From: Bacillus sp. DTU_2020_1000418_1_SI_GHA_SEK_038
Lineage (GTDB): Bacteria > Bacillota > Bacilli > Bacillales > Cytobacillaceae
Length of the DNA stretch: 64,000 nt
NCBI RefSeq assembly: GCF_032341175.1
Contig: NZ_CP135435.1
Coordinates: forward strand, 3,906,001 to 3,970,000
Reading direction: 5' to 3'
In this document: positions 10,524 through 19,084 of the stretch, piece after piece
How the letters are laid out: the number at the start of each line of letters is the position of its first letter
Numbering within the stretch: position 1 is the stretch's first letter
The notes under the pieces: model-generated
Database searches by the model: none
Seen by the model: only the letters and a program-made list of their open reading frames with translations
Told to the model about the DNA's origin: nothing
Made by a program: the position numbers and the translations under genes

Positions 10524-10799
10524 ATGGCTAGAAGAAAACGTCGCCCTCTCGTACCGGATTCAAGAGGGGCTTTAGATCAGTTCAAGAATAAGGTTATGGC
10601 CAATGAAGGCTATCAAGTTGACAAAGAAAACCCTGACCAGGTGAAGTTTGAAGTAGCTAATGAGGTAGGGGTTTCCTTGAACAAAGGCTATAATGGCCGG
10701 TTAACCTCAAGGGAAGCTGGAAAAGTCGGCGGGAAAATTGGCGGGAGCATGGTGAAAGAGCTTATCCGCATGGCTCAGGAACAGATGAAAAATAAGTGA
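10524..10799 (+). CDS. Alpha/beta-type small acid-soluble spore protein
   Basis: SASPs coat DNA in the dormant spore and are degraded by the GPR protease on germination. The 91 residues carry the family hallmarks: the GPR-site region KFEVANEVGV near residues 44-53, and GYNGRLTSREAGKVGGKIGG followed by MVKELI near the C-terminus. The N-terminal arm (ARRKRRPLVPDSRGALDQFK) is longer and more basic than in SspA/SspB, resembling the minor, divergent SASP subgroup. It has AAGGAGG 9 nt before the ATG and is monocistronic. It is good evidence that the organism makes endospores. Confidence 0.92.
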   Translation: MARRKRRPLVPDSRGALDQFKNKVMANEGYQVDKENPDQVKFEVANEVGVSLNKGYNGRLTSREAGKVGGKIGGSMVKELIRMAQEQMKNK

Positions 10800-10956
10800 A
10801 TGGCGGGAGAAAAAAACCCCCTTAATATCTAGCTCAGATATTATAATGTAGTTTTGCTTTTTGGCAAACGAGAGTCACGCCCATTCCCCCCTTGGCAAGC
10901 CCCATTAATAAAAAGGTTCCACCGTGCATATAGTGGATGGCATAGGGGGTCCTGCT

Positions 10957-11511
10957 ATGCACTTTTTAAAAAAGGAAATGAATGAGATACAAACTGCATT
11001 TGAAAAATGGCCCAAAGCGAGAAAGATTATACTTGTTTCTCTTTTGAGCAGCATTGGGGCCATTTTTCAATCCGCAGGAGGATTTTTACCGGGTGTTGGT
11101 TATTTTATTAGCCCCTTGTCCACTGCACCTATTATTCTTTGTACAATTTTTTCGATCCCTCTTGGTCTTGCTTCGTACGTCTTAACAGCCCTGTTACTTT
11201 TGATTTTACAGCCAGCCGAGCTGATTATTTTTCCATTTACAACAGGTCTTCTTGGACTATTTATAGGTACTTCCTTTCACCTGTTTCGAAAAAAACTAAG
11301 TCATATCATGAGCGGAGCAGCCGGATTAACATTTGGGATTTGCCTTTTATTATATGGATTGAAATTTCCCGTATTAGGACCTGCCGTTTCCCATCAGTTT
11401 AGCGTTCCGGTTAGTAGCTTAATTATTATTTTCTCTATTTTTTACAGCTGGATCTGGGTTGTGTTAAGCACTAGACTTGTAAAAAGAATCTGCGGAATTG
11501 TATTTTCATAA
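10957..11511 (+). CDS. Polytopic membrane protein of unknown function
   Basis: This protein has 184 residues with about six hydrophobic segments after a short charged N-terminal tail (KKEMNEIQTAFEKWPKARK). The spacing of short helices and the Gly/Pro-rich loop GGFLPGVGYFISPLST resemble the substrate-binding (S) subunits of ECF transporters or related small membrane families, but I cannot name a family. The start is the ATG 6 nt after AGGGGGT; a GTG 33 nt upstream is possible. No partner transport genes are adjacent. A terminator at about 11585-11618 follows. Confidence 0.65.
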   Translation: MHFLKKEMNEIQTAFEKWPKARKIILVSLLSSIGAIFQSAGGFLPGVGYFISPLSTAPIILCTIFSIPLGLASYVLTALLLLILQPAELIIFPFTTGLLGLFIGTSFHLFRKKLSHIMSGAAGLTFGICLLLYGLKFPVLGPAVSHQFSVPVSSLIIIFSIFYSWIWVVLSTRLVKRICGIVFS

Positions 11512-11584
11512 ACTTCAAATAATACCCATTTCAGGGAGTTTCTCGAATGCACCAAAGTTAGAAATATACATTATCTGTAAGAAA

Positions 11585-11618
11585 GCTCCGCAGTTGATGA
11601 CTGATCGGAGCTATTTTC
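11585..11618. terminator. Terminator-like hairpin between convergent genes
   Basis: AGCTCCG...CGGAGCT with short T-rich tracts on both sides lies between the plus-strand membrane protein gene and the minus-strand acetolactate synthase-like gene. Confidence 0.6.
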
Positions 11619-11739
11619 AACACTAATGAGCATCAGGATGTCCACTCAGTATGATGTCATCGATGACAGGCTTCATTCAGGCCAGACTTGTGGCCTCCTA
11701 TGGTGATATTCCCCAGCAGCGTATTTATACCCACGGCAT

Positions 11740-13320
11740 TTATCCATCCCCTAGCTTCATTTCAATAAGAGTAAGTTCACTCTTCGTTAACGCCTCATCA
11801 AGCATGCCTTCGAACTCAAGTAAATCAGCAGGCCGCACTCCTTTTATACCAAAGCTTTGTGCGAGCAGGACAAAATCAGGATTGCCAAAATAGGTTCCGT
11901 AATCATTCGAAAACGATTGCAGCATCATTTGTTCTTCCAATTTCAATTTCGAATCATTAAGGACAATGATGACAAATGGCAATCCCAATCTTGCTGCTGT
12001 CTCGATTTCCGCAAAATTCATCAAGGCTCCCCCGTCACCCGTTATGCAAATAACTTGATGGGCTGGGCATGCCAATTTTGCCCCAATAGCTCCGGGAATA
12101 GCTATCCCCATTGAAGCTAATCCATTAGACATAATGAGTGAACCCGGCTTTTTTGGCTGATACGTCCGGGCTATGGAGACTTTATGTGAACCTACATCCG
12201 AAAGGACAATCGTCTGATCACTGACCCTCTTTTCAATGGCTTGCAACATCGATGTAATAGATAAGGAAGAATAGGTTTCCTCATTTAAATGGTAAGCCTG
12301 TTTTATTTTTTCGCGTAAATTTCCGGACGGCTGCCACGGTTTAGGCTCGATTTTCAACACATTAAAGGCTTGTAAAGTTCGCTTTATGTCCCCAACCAAT
12401 TCGCTTTTGATAGGGTAATATTCATCCGATTCAGCCGGAACAGCGTGGATATGGATAACCGGCACTTTCTTTTTATTCCATTCTTTAGGGAGCCGCTCCA
12501 CAAAATCAAATCCAAGGACAATTAGCAGGTCAGCTTCCTCGATTCCCGGCAGCACCTCATCCTGTTCATTAAAACCAAATGTAAAATAATTGTACGGATT
12601 GCCTTTCGGCAGAATTCCCTTTGCTTTCATGCTATGGGTAGCTGGTGCTTGGAGACGAGCAATGAGTTCCTGCACCTCTTCTGCAGCATTTCCCCTAATC
12701 GCCCCGTTACCTACTATGATAAAGGGCTTTTGACTATTGTTTATCTGGTCAATGGCCTCTTGGATTTGTTCCTTGACGGGCATACAAGCTGGCAGAGGTG
12801 CGTCAGCCATTGCATTATCAGTAATTTTTTGAGCAGCTAAATTTTCCGGTAACTCAATGATCACAGCACCTGACTTTTCCATTTTTGCCGTCCGGAAGGC
12901 TTTATGTACTACTTCTGCGATCGTTAAAGAATCCTTGATTTGGACGCTCCACTTTGTTGCTGGCTCAAACATTTTAACCAAATCCAAATATTGATGTGAT
13001 TCCTTATGCTGCCTTTCCAGCCCAGCCTGTCCAATAAACGCCACGACAGGTGAGAAATCCAAATTTGCACTCGCAATGCCCGTTAATAAATTCGTTGCCC
13101 CTGGCCCCAAGGTAGACAAGCATACACCTGCTTTATGAGACAGCCTCCCATAAACATCAGCCATAAAGGCAGCCCCTTGCTCATGCCTCGTATTCACAAA
13201 CTGAATTTTGGATCTGGAAAGGGAATCAACGAGATCCAGCGTTTCCTTTCCCATGATGCCAAAAATATATTCCACACCTTCATTTTCTAAACATTGAACA
13301 AGAACATCAGTCGCTTTCAT
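11740..13320 (-). CDS. Thiamine-diphosphate enzyme of the acetolactate synthase large-subunit type
   Basis: This is a 526-residue ThDP-dependent enzyme with the three domains of the POX/AHAS fold. The catalytic Glu lies in NTRHEQGAAFMA (Glu47). The ThDP/Mg motif begins at GDGGALMNFAE and ends about 28 residues later at VLND. Acetolactate synthases condense two pyruvates; pyruvate oxidases and related decarboxylases share the same motifs. No small regulatory subunit is adjacent, so it is not the anabolic ilvBH enzyme. It is shorter than AlsS (about 570). The start is ATG after GGGAGGATCAT. Substrate assignment is uncertain. Confidence 0.8.
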   Translation of the reverse strand: MKATDVLVQCLENEGVEYIFGIMGKETLDLVDSLSRSKIQFVNTRHEQGAAFMADVYGRLSHKAGVCLSTLGPGATNLLTGIASANLDFSPVVAFIGQAGLERQHKESHQYLDLVKMFEPATKWSVQIKDSLTIAEVVHKAFRTAKMEKSGAVIIELPENLAAQKITDNAMADAPLPACMPVKEQIQEAIDQINNSQKPFIIVGNGAIRGNAAEEVQELIARLQAPATHSMKAKGILPKGNPYNYFTFGFNEQDEVLPGIEEADLLIVLGFDFVERLPKEWNKKKVPVIHIHAVPAESDEYYPIKSELVGDIKRTLQAFNVLKIEPKPWQPSGNLREKIKQAYHLNEETYSSLSITSMLQAIEKRVSDQTIVLSDVGSHKVSIARTYQPKKPGSLIMSNGLASMGIAIPGAIGAKLACPAHQVICITGDGGALMNFAEIETAARLGLPFVIIVLNDSKLKLEEQMMLQSFSNDYGTYFGNPDFVLLAQSFGIKGVRPADLLEFEGMLDEALTKSELTLIEMKLGDG

Positions 13321-13369
13321 ATGATCCTCCCTAAATCATTTTTTCTTAGTTTTGCCTATTAATCCGAAA

Positions 13370-13489
13370 TCATTAATGGCGACTGAAATACATTCTAGAA
13401 TGTAAATGTCAGCAGTTCCTTTCACTGCGCTGGTGTTTACTTCGTACATCAAGGGCAAATTCTGCTGAATCCAACGATAATTTCGTTTT
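13370..13489 (-). repeat. Dispersed ~115-bp repeat, copy A
   Basis: Read on the minus strand this segment shares long identical words with 62677-62796 on the plus strand: CGTTGGATTC, CCTTGATGTACG, CACCAGCGCAG and GACATTTACAT occur in the same order and spacing. It lies just upstream of the acetolactate synthase-like gene and inside a doubtful 74-codon reading frame (13336-13560). Confidence 0.7.
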
Positions 13490-13542
13490 AAAAATAAAAA
13501 GAGGAAAGGAAATATCAGCATCTCCCTTCCTCTTACTCTTAT

Positions 13543-13716
13543 AACGAATATCAATTTCAAAAGAGCTTAAATTTACTGCAGCAAGGTGATCTTAATGTGA
13601 CTGAAGTTGTTCATCAAGTGGGGTTTAATAGTACAAGCTATTTTATTGATATATTTAGAAGTTCTATCAAAATGACTCCATTTTCATACAAAAAATGTAA
13701 GATGAGTAATCGATAA
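13543..13716 (+). pseudogene. Remnant of an AraC-family regulator (C-terminal HTH)
   Basis: The plus-strand frame ending at the TAA at 13714-13716 encodes about 57 residues that read as the second helix-turn-helix of an AraC/XylS regulator. They run from NEYQFQKSLNLLQQ through LNVTEVVHQVGFNSTSYF to FRSSIKMTPFSYKK. The stretch (V/I)A..VGF.S.SYF..F....G.TP..YR(K) is the family signature. No start codon, ligand domain or first HTH precedes it, so it is a degraded fragment. Confidence 0.75.
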
Positions 13717-13769
13717 CGTGGAAATGAACGCAGGACAACGAAACTACCTTAAGAAATTACATAAATAAA

Positions 13770-13811
13770 AAAGAAAGTAAAAGAACTATAGGCGACTGAC
13801 CTATAGTTCTG
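13770..13811 (-). terminator. Terminator of the metallophosphoesterase gene
   Basis: The minus-strand stem AGAACTATAGG/CCTATAGTTCT overlaps the stop codon and is followed by TTTTACTTTCTTTTTT. Confidence 0.8.
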
Positions 13812-14889
13812 ATTTGAATGTAAGATTGATAACGACTACCTCAGCTCGACTGCCAATCCGCAGTGGCGGACCCCATGTTCCAAATCCTGAAGAAACGATA
13901 GAATGGAGACTTTCCTTTTGCAGATGCCCCCAGTCATTTTCAAAAATCATCTCTGTAATCAAATTTGCTGGGGCCATTTGACCTCTGTGTGTATGCCCGG
14001 ACAATACCAAATCTATTCCAGACTGCTCGGCAATATCTAGTTCTTTTGGCTGATGGTCCAGCATGATGATTGGTTTCTTATGATCCAGCCCCTTAACAAG
14101 CTCCTTAACCTCTTTCCGATTATCATCTGTTAAATCGTTTCTTCCAACGAGATAAAACAGATCATGAACGAAGACTGTTTCATCCTCTAACATATGAATG
14201 CCAGCTTTTTCAAGCTCTTTACCCAAAACTTCAAGATCACTTCCATAATAATCATGATTACCTGGAACAGCATAAACACCTAGAGGTGCACGTAGATTCG
14301 CCAATGTTTTCCCCATATTCTTCTCAAGGTATGGGTCAATAAAGTCATCAATGATATCACCCGGGATTAATATAATATCTGGTTGTATGTTTTCCGCAAG
14401 ATCTACTAACCGTTGAAGATGTTTTTCCCCAACAATTTGACCAATGTGGAGGTCAGAAGCCATTAAAATCTTTACATTCTCTTCTTTTCCCTCTTTATCT
14501 ATCTGAATATCATATGTTTTCACAACAGGGGACCACGCATTAAATAAACCGTACGCAAAAATAAAAATAAATATGGCAATAACCGTTAATCCAATCCAAA
14601 AGATCCCTTTCTTTTTTAGGAGATAGATAAGAAGATTAGCTACAGGCAAAAGGATCAAGCCGTAGCCGATGATGACAAGCCAGAGGTATCCAATTAGTTC
14701 CATTGGTGAAAAAAGGCTAAAGCGGCCGATAAACATTGAAATAGAAACAAAGACAATGACACCTATGTAAACGAATTTATTCACACGAAGTCTGGTAGAA
14801 TTTAACCAAACCCATCCATTGTAGCCAACATAAAAAGAAATGGCTGTATAGATGGCAAAAAAAATGACAATAGCAGAAATAAAAGACAT
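13801..14889 (-). CDS. Membrane-anchored metallophosphoesterase
   Basis: The first ~115 of 362 residues form four hydrophobic segments; the rest is a calcineurin-like phosphoesterase facing one side of the membrane. Metal-ligand motifs appear in order: ASDLHIGQ, PGDIID, PGNHDYYG and LSGHTHRGQ. This layout matches the YkuE/YaeI-like predicted phosphohydrolases, with a multi-pass anchor instead of a Tat signal. The natural substrate is unknown; relatives act on lipid or nucleotide phosphoesters. It is monocistronic with its own terminator. Confidence 0.85.
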   Translation of the reverse strand: MSFISAIVIFFAIYTAISFYVGYNGWVWLNSTRLRVNKFVYIGVIVFVSISMFIGRFSLFSPMELIGYLWLVIIGYGLILLPVANLLIYLLKKKGIFWIGLTVIAIFIFIFAYGLFNAWSPVVKTYDIQIDKEGKEENVKILMASDLHIGQIVGEKHLQRLVDLAENIQPDIILIPGDIIDDFIDPYLEKNMGKTLANLRAPLGVYAVPGNHDYYGSDLEVLGKELEKAGIHMLEDETVFVHDLFYLVGRNDLTDDNRKEVKELVKGLDHKKPIIMLDHQPKELDIAEQSGIDLVLSGHTHRGQMAPANLITEMIFENDWGHLQKESLHSIVSSGFGTWGPPLRIGSRAEVVVINLTFKSEL

Positions 14890-14976
14890 TGATTGTTACC
14901 TTTCCAAAGAAATCATTAGTTACCTGTATTATATACCGTGGAAAAATTGTAAGAAAACGAAATGCATTGGCCTAGT

Positions 14977-15011
14977 AAGAAAAACTGAGTGAGGAATCCC
15001 CCACTCAGTCT
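14977..15011 (-). terminator. Terminator after the YkvS-like gene
   Basis: The minus-strand stem ACTGAGTG/CACTCAGT is followed by TTTTTCTT. Confidence 0.75.
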
Positions 15012-15070
15012 TTGTGTCTAGTTTCTATTTTAAGTATAAACTAACTAGATAAAAATTTGATTTTCGGAAC

Positions 15071-15283
15071 TCACACTAGAGAATATTTCCCATGCTGAAC
15101 AACTGTATTTGGCATTTCGTATCCTAAAGCTTTTGCATCCTTACTTGAAATTTCGACTAATACACTATTAGCCCTAACAAGAAACACTTTACCTTCATAT
15201 CTGTTACTTTTTCTCTCAAAAAGAATAATATCCCCTGCATTCGCCCTTTTTTTATCGGAAAATTCACTCTTTTTTTCATGCAT
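15071..15283 (-). CDS. YkvS-like DUF2187 small protein
   Basis: This 70-residue protein matches the DUF2187 (YkvS) family: a polar N-terminus, then a KOW/SH3-like beta core with AGDIILFERKSNRYEGKV and ANSVLVEIS and a C-terminal VVQHGKYSLV. The function is unknown. It lies 133 bp downstream of the riboswitch-controlled 75-codon gene on the same strand and could share its transcript, since no terminator is evident between them. Confidence 0.75.
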   Translation of the reverse strand: MHEKKSEFSDKKRANAGDIILFERKSNRYEGKVFLVRANSVLVEISSKDAKALGYEMPNTVVQHGKYSLV

Positions 15284-15416
15284 TTTCTGCTATTACGCTC
15301 CTATTTATAATATTCAAATGGCTGATTTCTTTTGACTATTAAAGAAGAAAATTCTGTTTAGATGTTAAAAAGATATGATATTTTTTAAAAAATCACCCTT
15401 CTAAAATTATCTAAAC

Positions 15417-15644
15417 TCAGACAGCTTCCTTACTTTGTGTTATCATACGAATTGCATATTTAAGATTTTCTAAACATTCTAACCGAATTCTTTCATCGCA
15501 AACAAAATCATATAAAAGTTCTTTTTTGAGTTTTGAAGTAACGACAGATAGAGAATCTTCACTTATTTCTTTTAATTGATTCTCATTCAGATAGTTGTAA
15601 ATTTCTCTTTCAAAGTATTCAACTGTACCAAATAACACAGTCAA
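15417..15644 (-). CDS. Small orphan protein under a c-di-GMP riboswitch
   Basis: I do not recognise this 75-residue protein. It is acidic-to-neutral and mostly helical (YFEREIYNYLNENQLKEISED, then KLKKELLYDFVCDERIRLECLENLKYAIRM), with two cysteines and no membrane segment. It starts at TTG, 8 nt after GGAGGTGG, an unusually strong ribosome-binding site for a rare start codon. It is the first gene after the c-di-GMP-I aptamer and terminator at 15714-15879, so its expression should respond to c-di-GMP. The role is inferred only from that context. Confidence 0.65.
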   Translation of the reverse strand: MTVLFGTVEYFEREIYNYLNENQLKEISEDSLSVVTSKLKKELLYDFVCDERIRLECLENLKYAIRMITQSKEAV

Positions 15645-15713
15645 TTAACATTCCACCTCCATTATAATTTTTTCCATTTACTCAGATAGTCAAAAGATTC
15701 TCTAAAACTACCT

Positions 15714-15744
15714 CAAAAAAAGCCCACCAAAAAGATTGGTGGAC
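15714..15744 (-). terminator. Riboswitch expression-platform terminator
   Basis: A 9-bp minus-strand stem GTCCACCAA/TTGGTGGGC with loop TCTTT is followed by seven Ts. It sits between the c-di-GMP aptamer and the 75-codon gene, as expected for transcriptional control. Confidence 0.85.
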
Positions 15745-15778
15745 TTGTATGATAAAGGCTATTCTATCATAGGTAACA

Positions 15779-15879
15779 GTATCCAATCATTTGGTAACCC
15801 GACGATCATAGCTAATCACCTTAGACTCGTGGCTTTGCGTCCTTATCTTTCAATAAGTTTGCCTTTATCAAACTGATAC
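15779..15879 (-). ncRNA. Cyclic di-GMP-I (GEMM) riboswitch aptamer
   Basis: The minus strand carries the conserved words of the class I c-di-GMP aptamer in order: GATAAAGGCAAAC, GAAAG, GACGCAAAGCCAC, GAGTCTAAGG, GATCGTCGGGTTACC. GTATC and GATAC close the base as P1. Downstream, GCCTTTATC (15751-15759) is complementary to GATAAAGGC in the 5' part of the aptamer (15861-15869), giving a plausible alternative pairing. A terminator follows at 15714-15744. Whether ligand turns expression on or off cannot be decided by eye. Confidence 0.92.
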
Positions 15880-15883
15880 TTTT

Positions 15884-15913
15884 ATAATAAAGCTTTAGCA
15901 TGATAATTTCCAA
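15884..15913 (-). promoter_or_regulatory. Putative sigma-A promoter of the riboswitch transcript
   Basis: On the minus strand TTGGAA, an 18-nt spacer and TATTAT lie directly upstream of the aptamer, so the RNA would begin a few nucleotides before P1. The rest of 15914-16065 is AT-rich with nothing else recognisable. Confidence 0.55.
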
Positions 15914-16065
15914 TAAAATTCGTCATTTTCCAACATGTTTTAACAAAAATAGTAGTTTTTTACCATTTAAAATAAAAAAAATGATACCAAAGTCCTTTTA
16001 AAAAGTGATGTACGAGAATTTTATTATTTGATTGAATTTTTTCTTATAAGGTATTTATTAACTAA

Positions 16066-16098
16066 AGAAAAAAGCTATCCTTTTTGTTAAAGAATAGC
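16066..16098 (-). terminator. Terminator of minJ
   Basis: The minus-strand stem GCTATTC/GGATAGC is followed by TTTTTTC, 36 bp past the minJ stop codon. Confidence 0.75.
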
Positions 16099-16133
16099 CA
16101 AATGATTCTCACGAATTATGAAAAATCACATTA

Positions 16134-17327
16134 TTACACCGCTTCACTGCCCTTTTTCTTCTCATCCTGCACAAAAAGAATCCCAAGCTCATGGTGGTCC
16201 CCTTCATATAAGGCCCTTTGAGCAAAGCGGATTTGACCGTTCACATCGAGCACCTCCAGCTTACAATGTGCACGGTTTTTCAATAGTGCCTGATAGAAGC
16301 TGTTTCGGTCATGGACAGCGAGACCGTTTACCTTCGTAATGAGCTCTCCAACCTGTAAAGCCATATTGTTCGCTGGGGATCCAGGGATAATCCCAAGAAC
16401 AAGAACACCATGATTTCTTTTTGAAAAATAAAACGGGAGATTCTCTTCCGCTATTCTCTGTCTTAACGTAATCATCTCGCGCCCAATAATCGCAAGCGTC
16501 ACCACTGCGATCGAAGCAAGCGGATACCAGTAGCCTGAAATGGATAGCAGCGCTGTAAAAATACCGAGTGTGATGACTTTTTTACCGACTGCCTTCACCG
16601 CCTCGGCTGGCAAATTACCTTGAATCTGCTGAAAGAAGCCTACGGCAAACGGGACGAGAATAAGGGAATACGTGCTGCCTCCAAACGTAAAGACCGGCCA
16701 CCATTCAAAAGGAGTCTGCAGTGCCTCCCCCGGAATAAGAAGAAACACCGGCAGCATCCATAGCCTCTTCACTTCATGAATACCCACTCTCTGGCCACGT
16801 TTACTGTTGATCAGCTTAGGAGAGGAACCCTTTTTGCCATTCCTTGAAATAAGTATGCCTTCCCCAATCAGAAGAAGCGCAAGCAGGGCAGCAATCGATG
16901 GAAAAATCGTCTGTTCTGAATCCGTTATGGAAGTTAAAAACGCCGGCAGCTTCCATGGGAGTTCAGCCGCAAAAATAGTCACAAAAAAAGCAAAGCCAAG
17001 CGTATAGGCTGGCGACATCCAGCGAACTCTTGTCGTTATGCTCCAAACGATAGTTAAGATCGCCGTAAATAGGATTGTTTCCATTGGAATGACAAGACCT
17101 GCCGCAATGGATACGAGCGAAAGCCCCAGTCCTGCTAAAATGCCCAATGGAAGCAGTTGCCTCAGCTCAAAATAAGCATTCTCCGCGCGAACATGGAAAT
17201 TTCTTCTCTCCCGCTTAACCCGAGAAACACCCAATACCGCAGCCATAAAGAATAGAAAATAGAAAACAGGATGAAGAAAAAGCTTTCCCGTCCCCTTTAA
17301 AATTTCAAAAAGCCATTCCAGAGCCAA
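16134..17327 (-). CDS. minJ: Division-topology PDZ membrane protein MinJ
   Basis: MinJ bridges DivIVA and the MinCD division inhibitor in Bacillus and also affects swarming. The protein has about eight membrane helices in residues 10-290 and a C-terminal PDZ domain at about 300-380 (GVLVLGIIPGSPANNMALQVGELITKVNG; shown in part as GIIPGSPANNMALQVGE). With the TTG start 5 nt after GGTAGGTGG it is 397 residues, the length I recall for B. subtilis MinJ, and the N-terminus (MALEWLFEILK) aligns. A GTG three codons upstream is the alternative. It sits beside ctpB, but swrA genes that lie here in B. subtilis are absent. Confidence 0.9.
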   Translation of the reverse strand: MALEWLFEILKGTGKLFLHPVFYFLFFMAAVLGVSRVKRERRNFHVRAENAYFELRQLLPLGILAGLGLSLVSIAAGLVIPMETILFTAILTIVWSITTRVRWMSPAYTLGFAFFVTIFAAELPWKLPAFLTSITDSEQTIFPSIAALLALLLIGEGILISRNGKKGSSPKLINSKRGQRVGIHEVKRLWMLPVFLLIPGEALQTPFEWWPVFTFGGSTYSLILVPFAVGFFQQIQGNLPAEAVKAVGKKVITLGIFTALLSISGYWYPLASIAVVTLAIIGREMITLRQRIAEENLPFYFSKRNHGVLVLGIIPGSPANNMALQVGELITKVNGLAVHDRNSFYQALLKNRAHCKLEVLDVNGQIRFAQRALYEGDHHELGILFVQDEKKKGSEAV

Positions 17328-17586
17328 CTTAGCCACCTACCTCTATTAGAAAAATACTTGAGTAAGTATGTAGAATATCTATTCGTGTATGCACCCTTCT
17401 CGGTGTGCAGCATCCAAAATAAATACTGAATCAAATTGTGAACAAACCTATTACTCTATATTCTATCAAAATGTCCTCTTAAAGCCTATTGCTATATTTT
17501 TTGAAAGGAATTCTAGTTGGGTGTTATTAAATATTTTATATAAATTTAGGCGGTTGAAAAGATCTATGTTAGGGTTTTTCAAATCA

Positions 17587-17616
17587 AAAAAAATCACCGT
17601 TTATCAAAAACGGTGA
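17587..17616 (-). terminator. Terminator of ctpB
   Basis: The minus-strand stem TCACCGTTT/AAACGGTGA is followed by eight Ts. The rest of the 17337-17586 spacer towards minJ shows nothing else I can name. Confidence 0.85.
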
Positions 17617-17626
17617 CCATCATGTA

Positions 17627-19084
17627 TTATCTAGCTAGAAACCGCAATGCCATTTGCAGTTGCATATCATTCTCTTCTTTTTTCATTTCGGCGATAACCG
17701 CTTGTTCAAGTGAGAAGGCTGTTTTTTTATCAATGGTTCCGGTTGGTTCGAGATCATGCTGCTGTTGGAAAGCACGTACAGCCGTTTCCGTGGATTCACT
17801 GAAATATCCATCGCTGCGACCGGGTCCATAGCCTAGGCCCTCGAGCATTTCCTGTGCGTTTTTCACCTGTTCATTGTTCATATCCTTCTCAAGGGCTTTA
17901 TTAATTTGGAGCGGATGTGTATGGAAAATCTTCGGCTGCCTTACCTCCAATGTCGGCTTGATCCCTTCATTATGAATCCAATTTCCATCCGGCGTCAGCC
18001 ATTTATATAAAGTTAATTTAATGTTGCTGCCATCTCCCATCGGTACCGGCTGCTGAACAGTCCCTTTGCCAAAGGTGTTCTCCCCGATGAGTGCATATCC
18101 TTCCGCCTCTTTTAGGGCACCTGCCAGAATTTCGGAAGCAGAAGCGCTGCCTTTATCGATCAGAACAGCAATCGGGTATTTCTTTTTCTCCTTTAAACTG
18201 GAGTAATACCTTTTCTTTTCACCTTCGCGTTTTTCTATTTGAATATAAGGCTTTTCACCTGTGACAAGCTTTTTCAGAATTTCCTCTACCGATATTAAAA
18301 GTCCACCAGGATTGCCGCGCACATCAATTACTAAGCCTTTCATGCCTTTTTTCTCTAATGACTTAAGTCTTTCTTCAAACTCAGAAGCTGTCTCATTTGA
18401 AAAGGATGTTATTTCGATATAACCAATATCCTTCCCATTTTGCCTTTTCAATTCTGAAAATACCGTAATCTGAGGGATTTCATCACGCTTTACTTCAACA
18501 ATTAGCGGATCCTTTAATCCATTGCGCGCAATTTCCAGCTTCACCTTTGTGCCTTTTTTTCCGCGAATTTTGGAGGTTGCTTGGAAAAGATCCAGTCCCT
18601 TTACACTCTCCCCATCCACCTTCAAAATTTGATCACGCGGCTTTAATCCCGCCTTTTCGGCAGGAGATTCTTTAAAAGGTGATATAATGATGATCTTTCC
18701 ATCCTCCATCCCTACTTCTGCTCCGATTCCTTCAAAGGAGGATTCGAGAGTCTCATTAAATTGTTTGACCGTCTCCTTGTCCATATAGATGGAATACGGA
18801 TCGGAAAGAGTCGCAAGCATGCCTTGAATGGCTCCTTCTACTAGCTGCTGTTCCCCAACTTTTTCAACATAGCTATTAAGAATGAGACTATACGCCTGCT
18901 CAACCTTTGTTAAATCACCATTTCCAGTTGCCGTTGGGAAATTCCCCTCTTCCATTTCGGAAGATTTATTTTCTAATCGTTCCAGCACGGTACCTTGGCT
19001 TAAGAATTTCATACCCACATATGTACCGCCAGCCCCTGTCAGAAGTGCACCAGTCATAAATAACGCCATCCATTTTCTATTCAT
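17627..19084 (-). CDS. ctpB: Carboxy-terminal processing protease CtpB
   Basis: CtpB is a secreted S41 serine protease; in B. subtilis it cleaves SpoIVFA during sporulation to activate sigma-K processing. The 485 residues show an N-terminal membrane anchor (about 8-28) and a PDZ domain (about 115-190, GIGAEVGMEDG...SPAEKAGLK). The S41 core follows, with the nucleophile in KGSASASEILAGAL and the Lys in GENTFGKGTVQQP. A C-terminal peptidoglycan-binding type 1 domain is at about 395-455. It has its own terminator. Upstream lie ftsEX, as in B. subtilis. Confidence 0.95.
   Translation of the reverse strand: MNRKWMALFMTGALLTGAGGTYVGMKFLSQGTVLERLENKSSEMEEGNFPTATGNGDLTKVEQAYSLILNSYVEKVGEQQLVEGAIQGMLATLSDPYSIYMDKETVKQFNETLESSFEGIGAEVGMEDGKIIIISPFKESPAEKAGLKPRDQILKVDGESVKGLDLFQATSKIRGKKGTKVKLEIARNGLKDPLIVEVKRDEIPQITVFSELKRQNGKDIGYIEITSFSNETASEFEERLKSLEKKGMKGLVIDVRGNPGGLLISVEEILKKLVTGEKPYIQIEKREGEKKRYYSSLKEKKKYPIAVLIDKGSASASEILAGALKEAEGYALIGENTFGKGTVQQPVPMGDGSNIKLTLYKWLTPDGNWIHNEGIKPTLEVRQPKIFHTHPLQINKALEKDMNNEQVKNAQEMLEGLGYGPGRSDGYFSESTETAVRAFQQQHDLEPTGTIDKKTAFSLEQAVIAEMKKEENDMQLQMALRFLAR

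Noticed and set aside
10800..10956. Riboswitch before the orphan membrane protein
   Set aside because: Short words recall known aptamers, but the conserved cores of TPP, cobalamin or c-di-GMP classes are not present.
13336..13560. 74-codon minus-strand gene upstream of the acetolactate synthase-like gene
   Set aside because: Half of it is the dispersed repeat whose second copy does not keep the frame, and no convincing ribosome-binding site was found.
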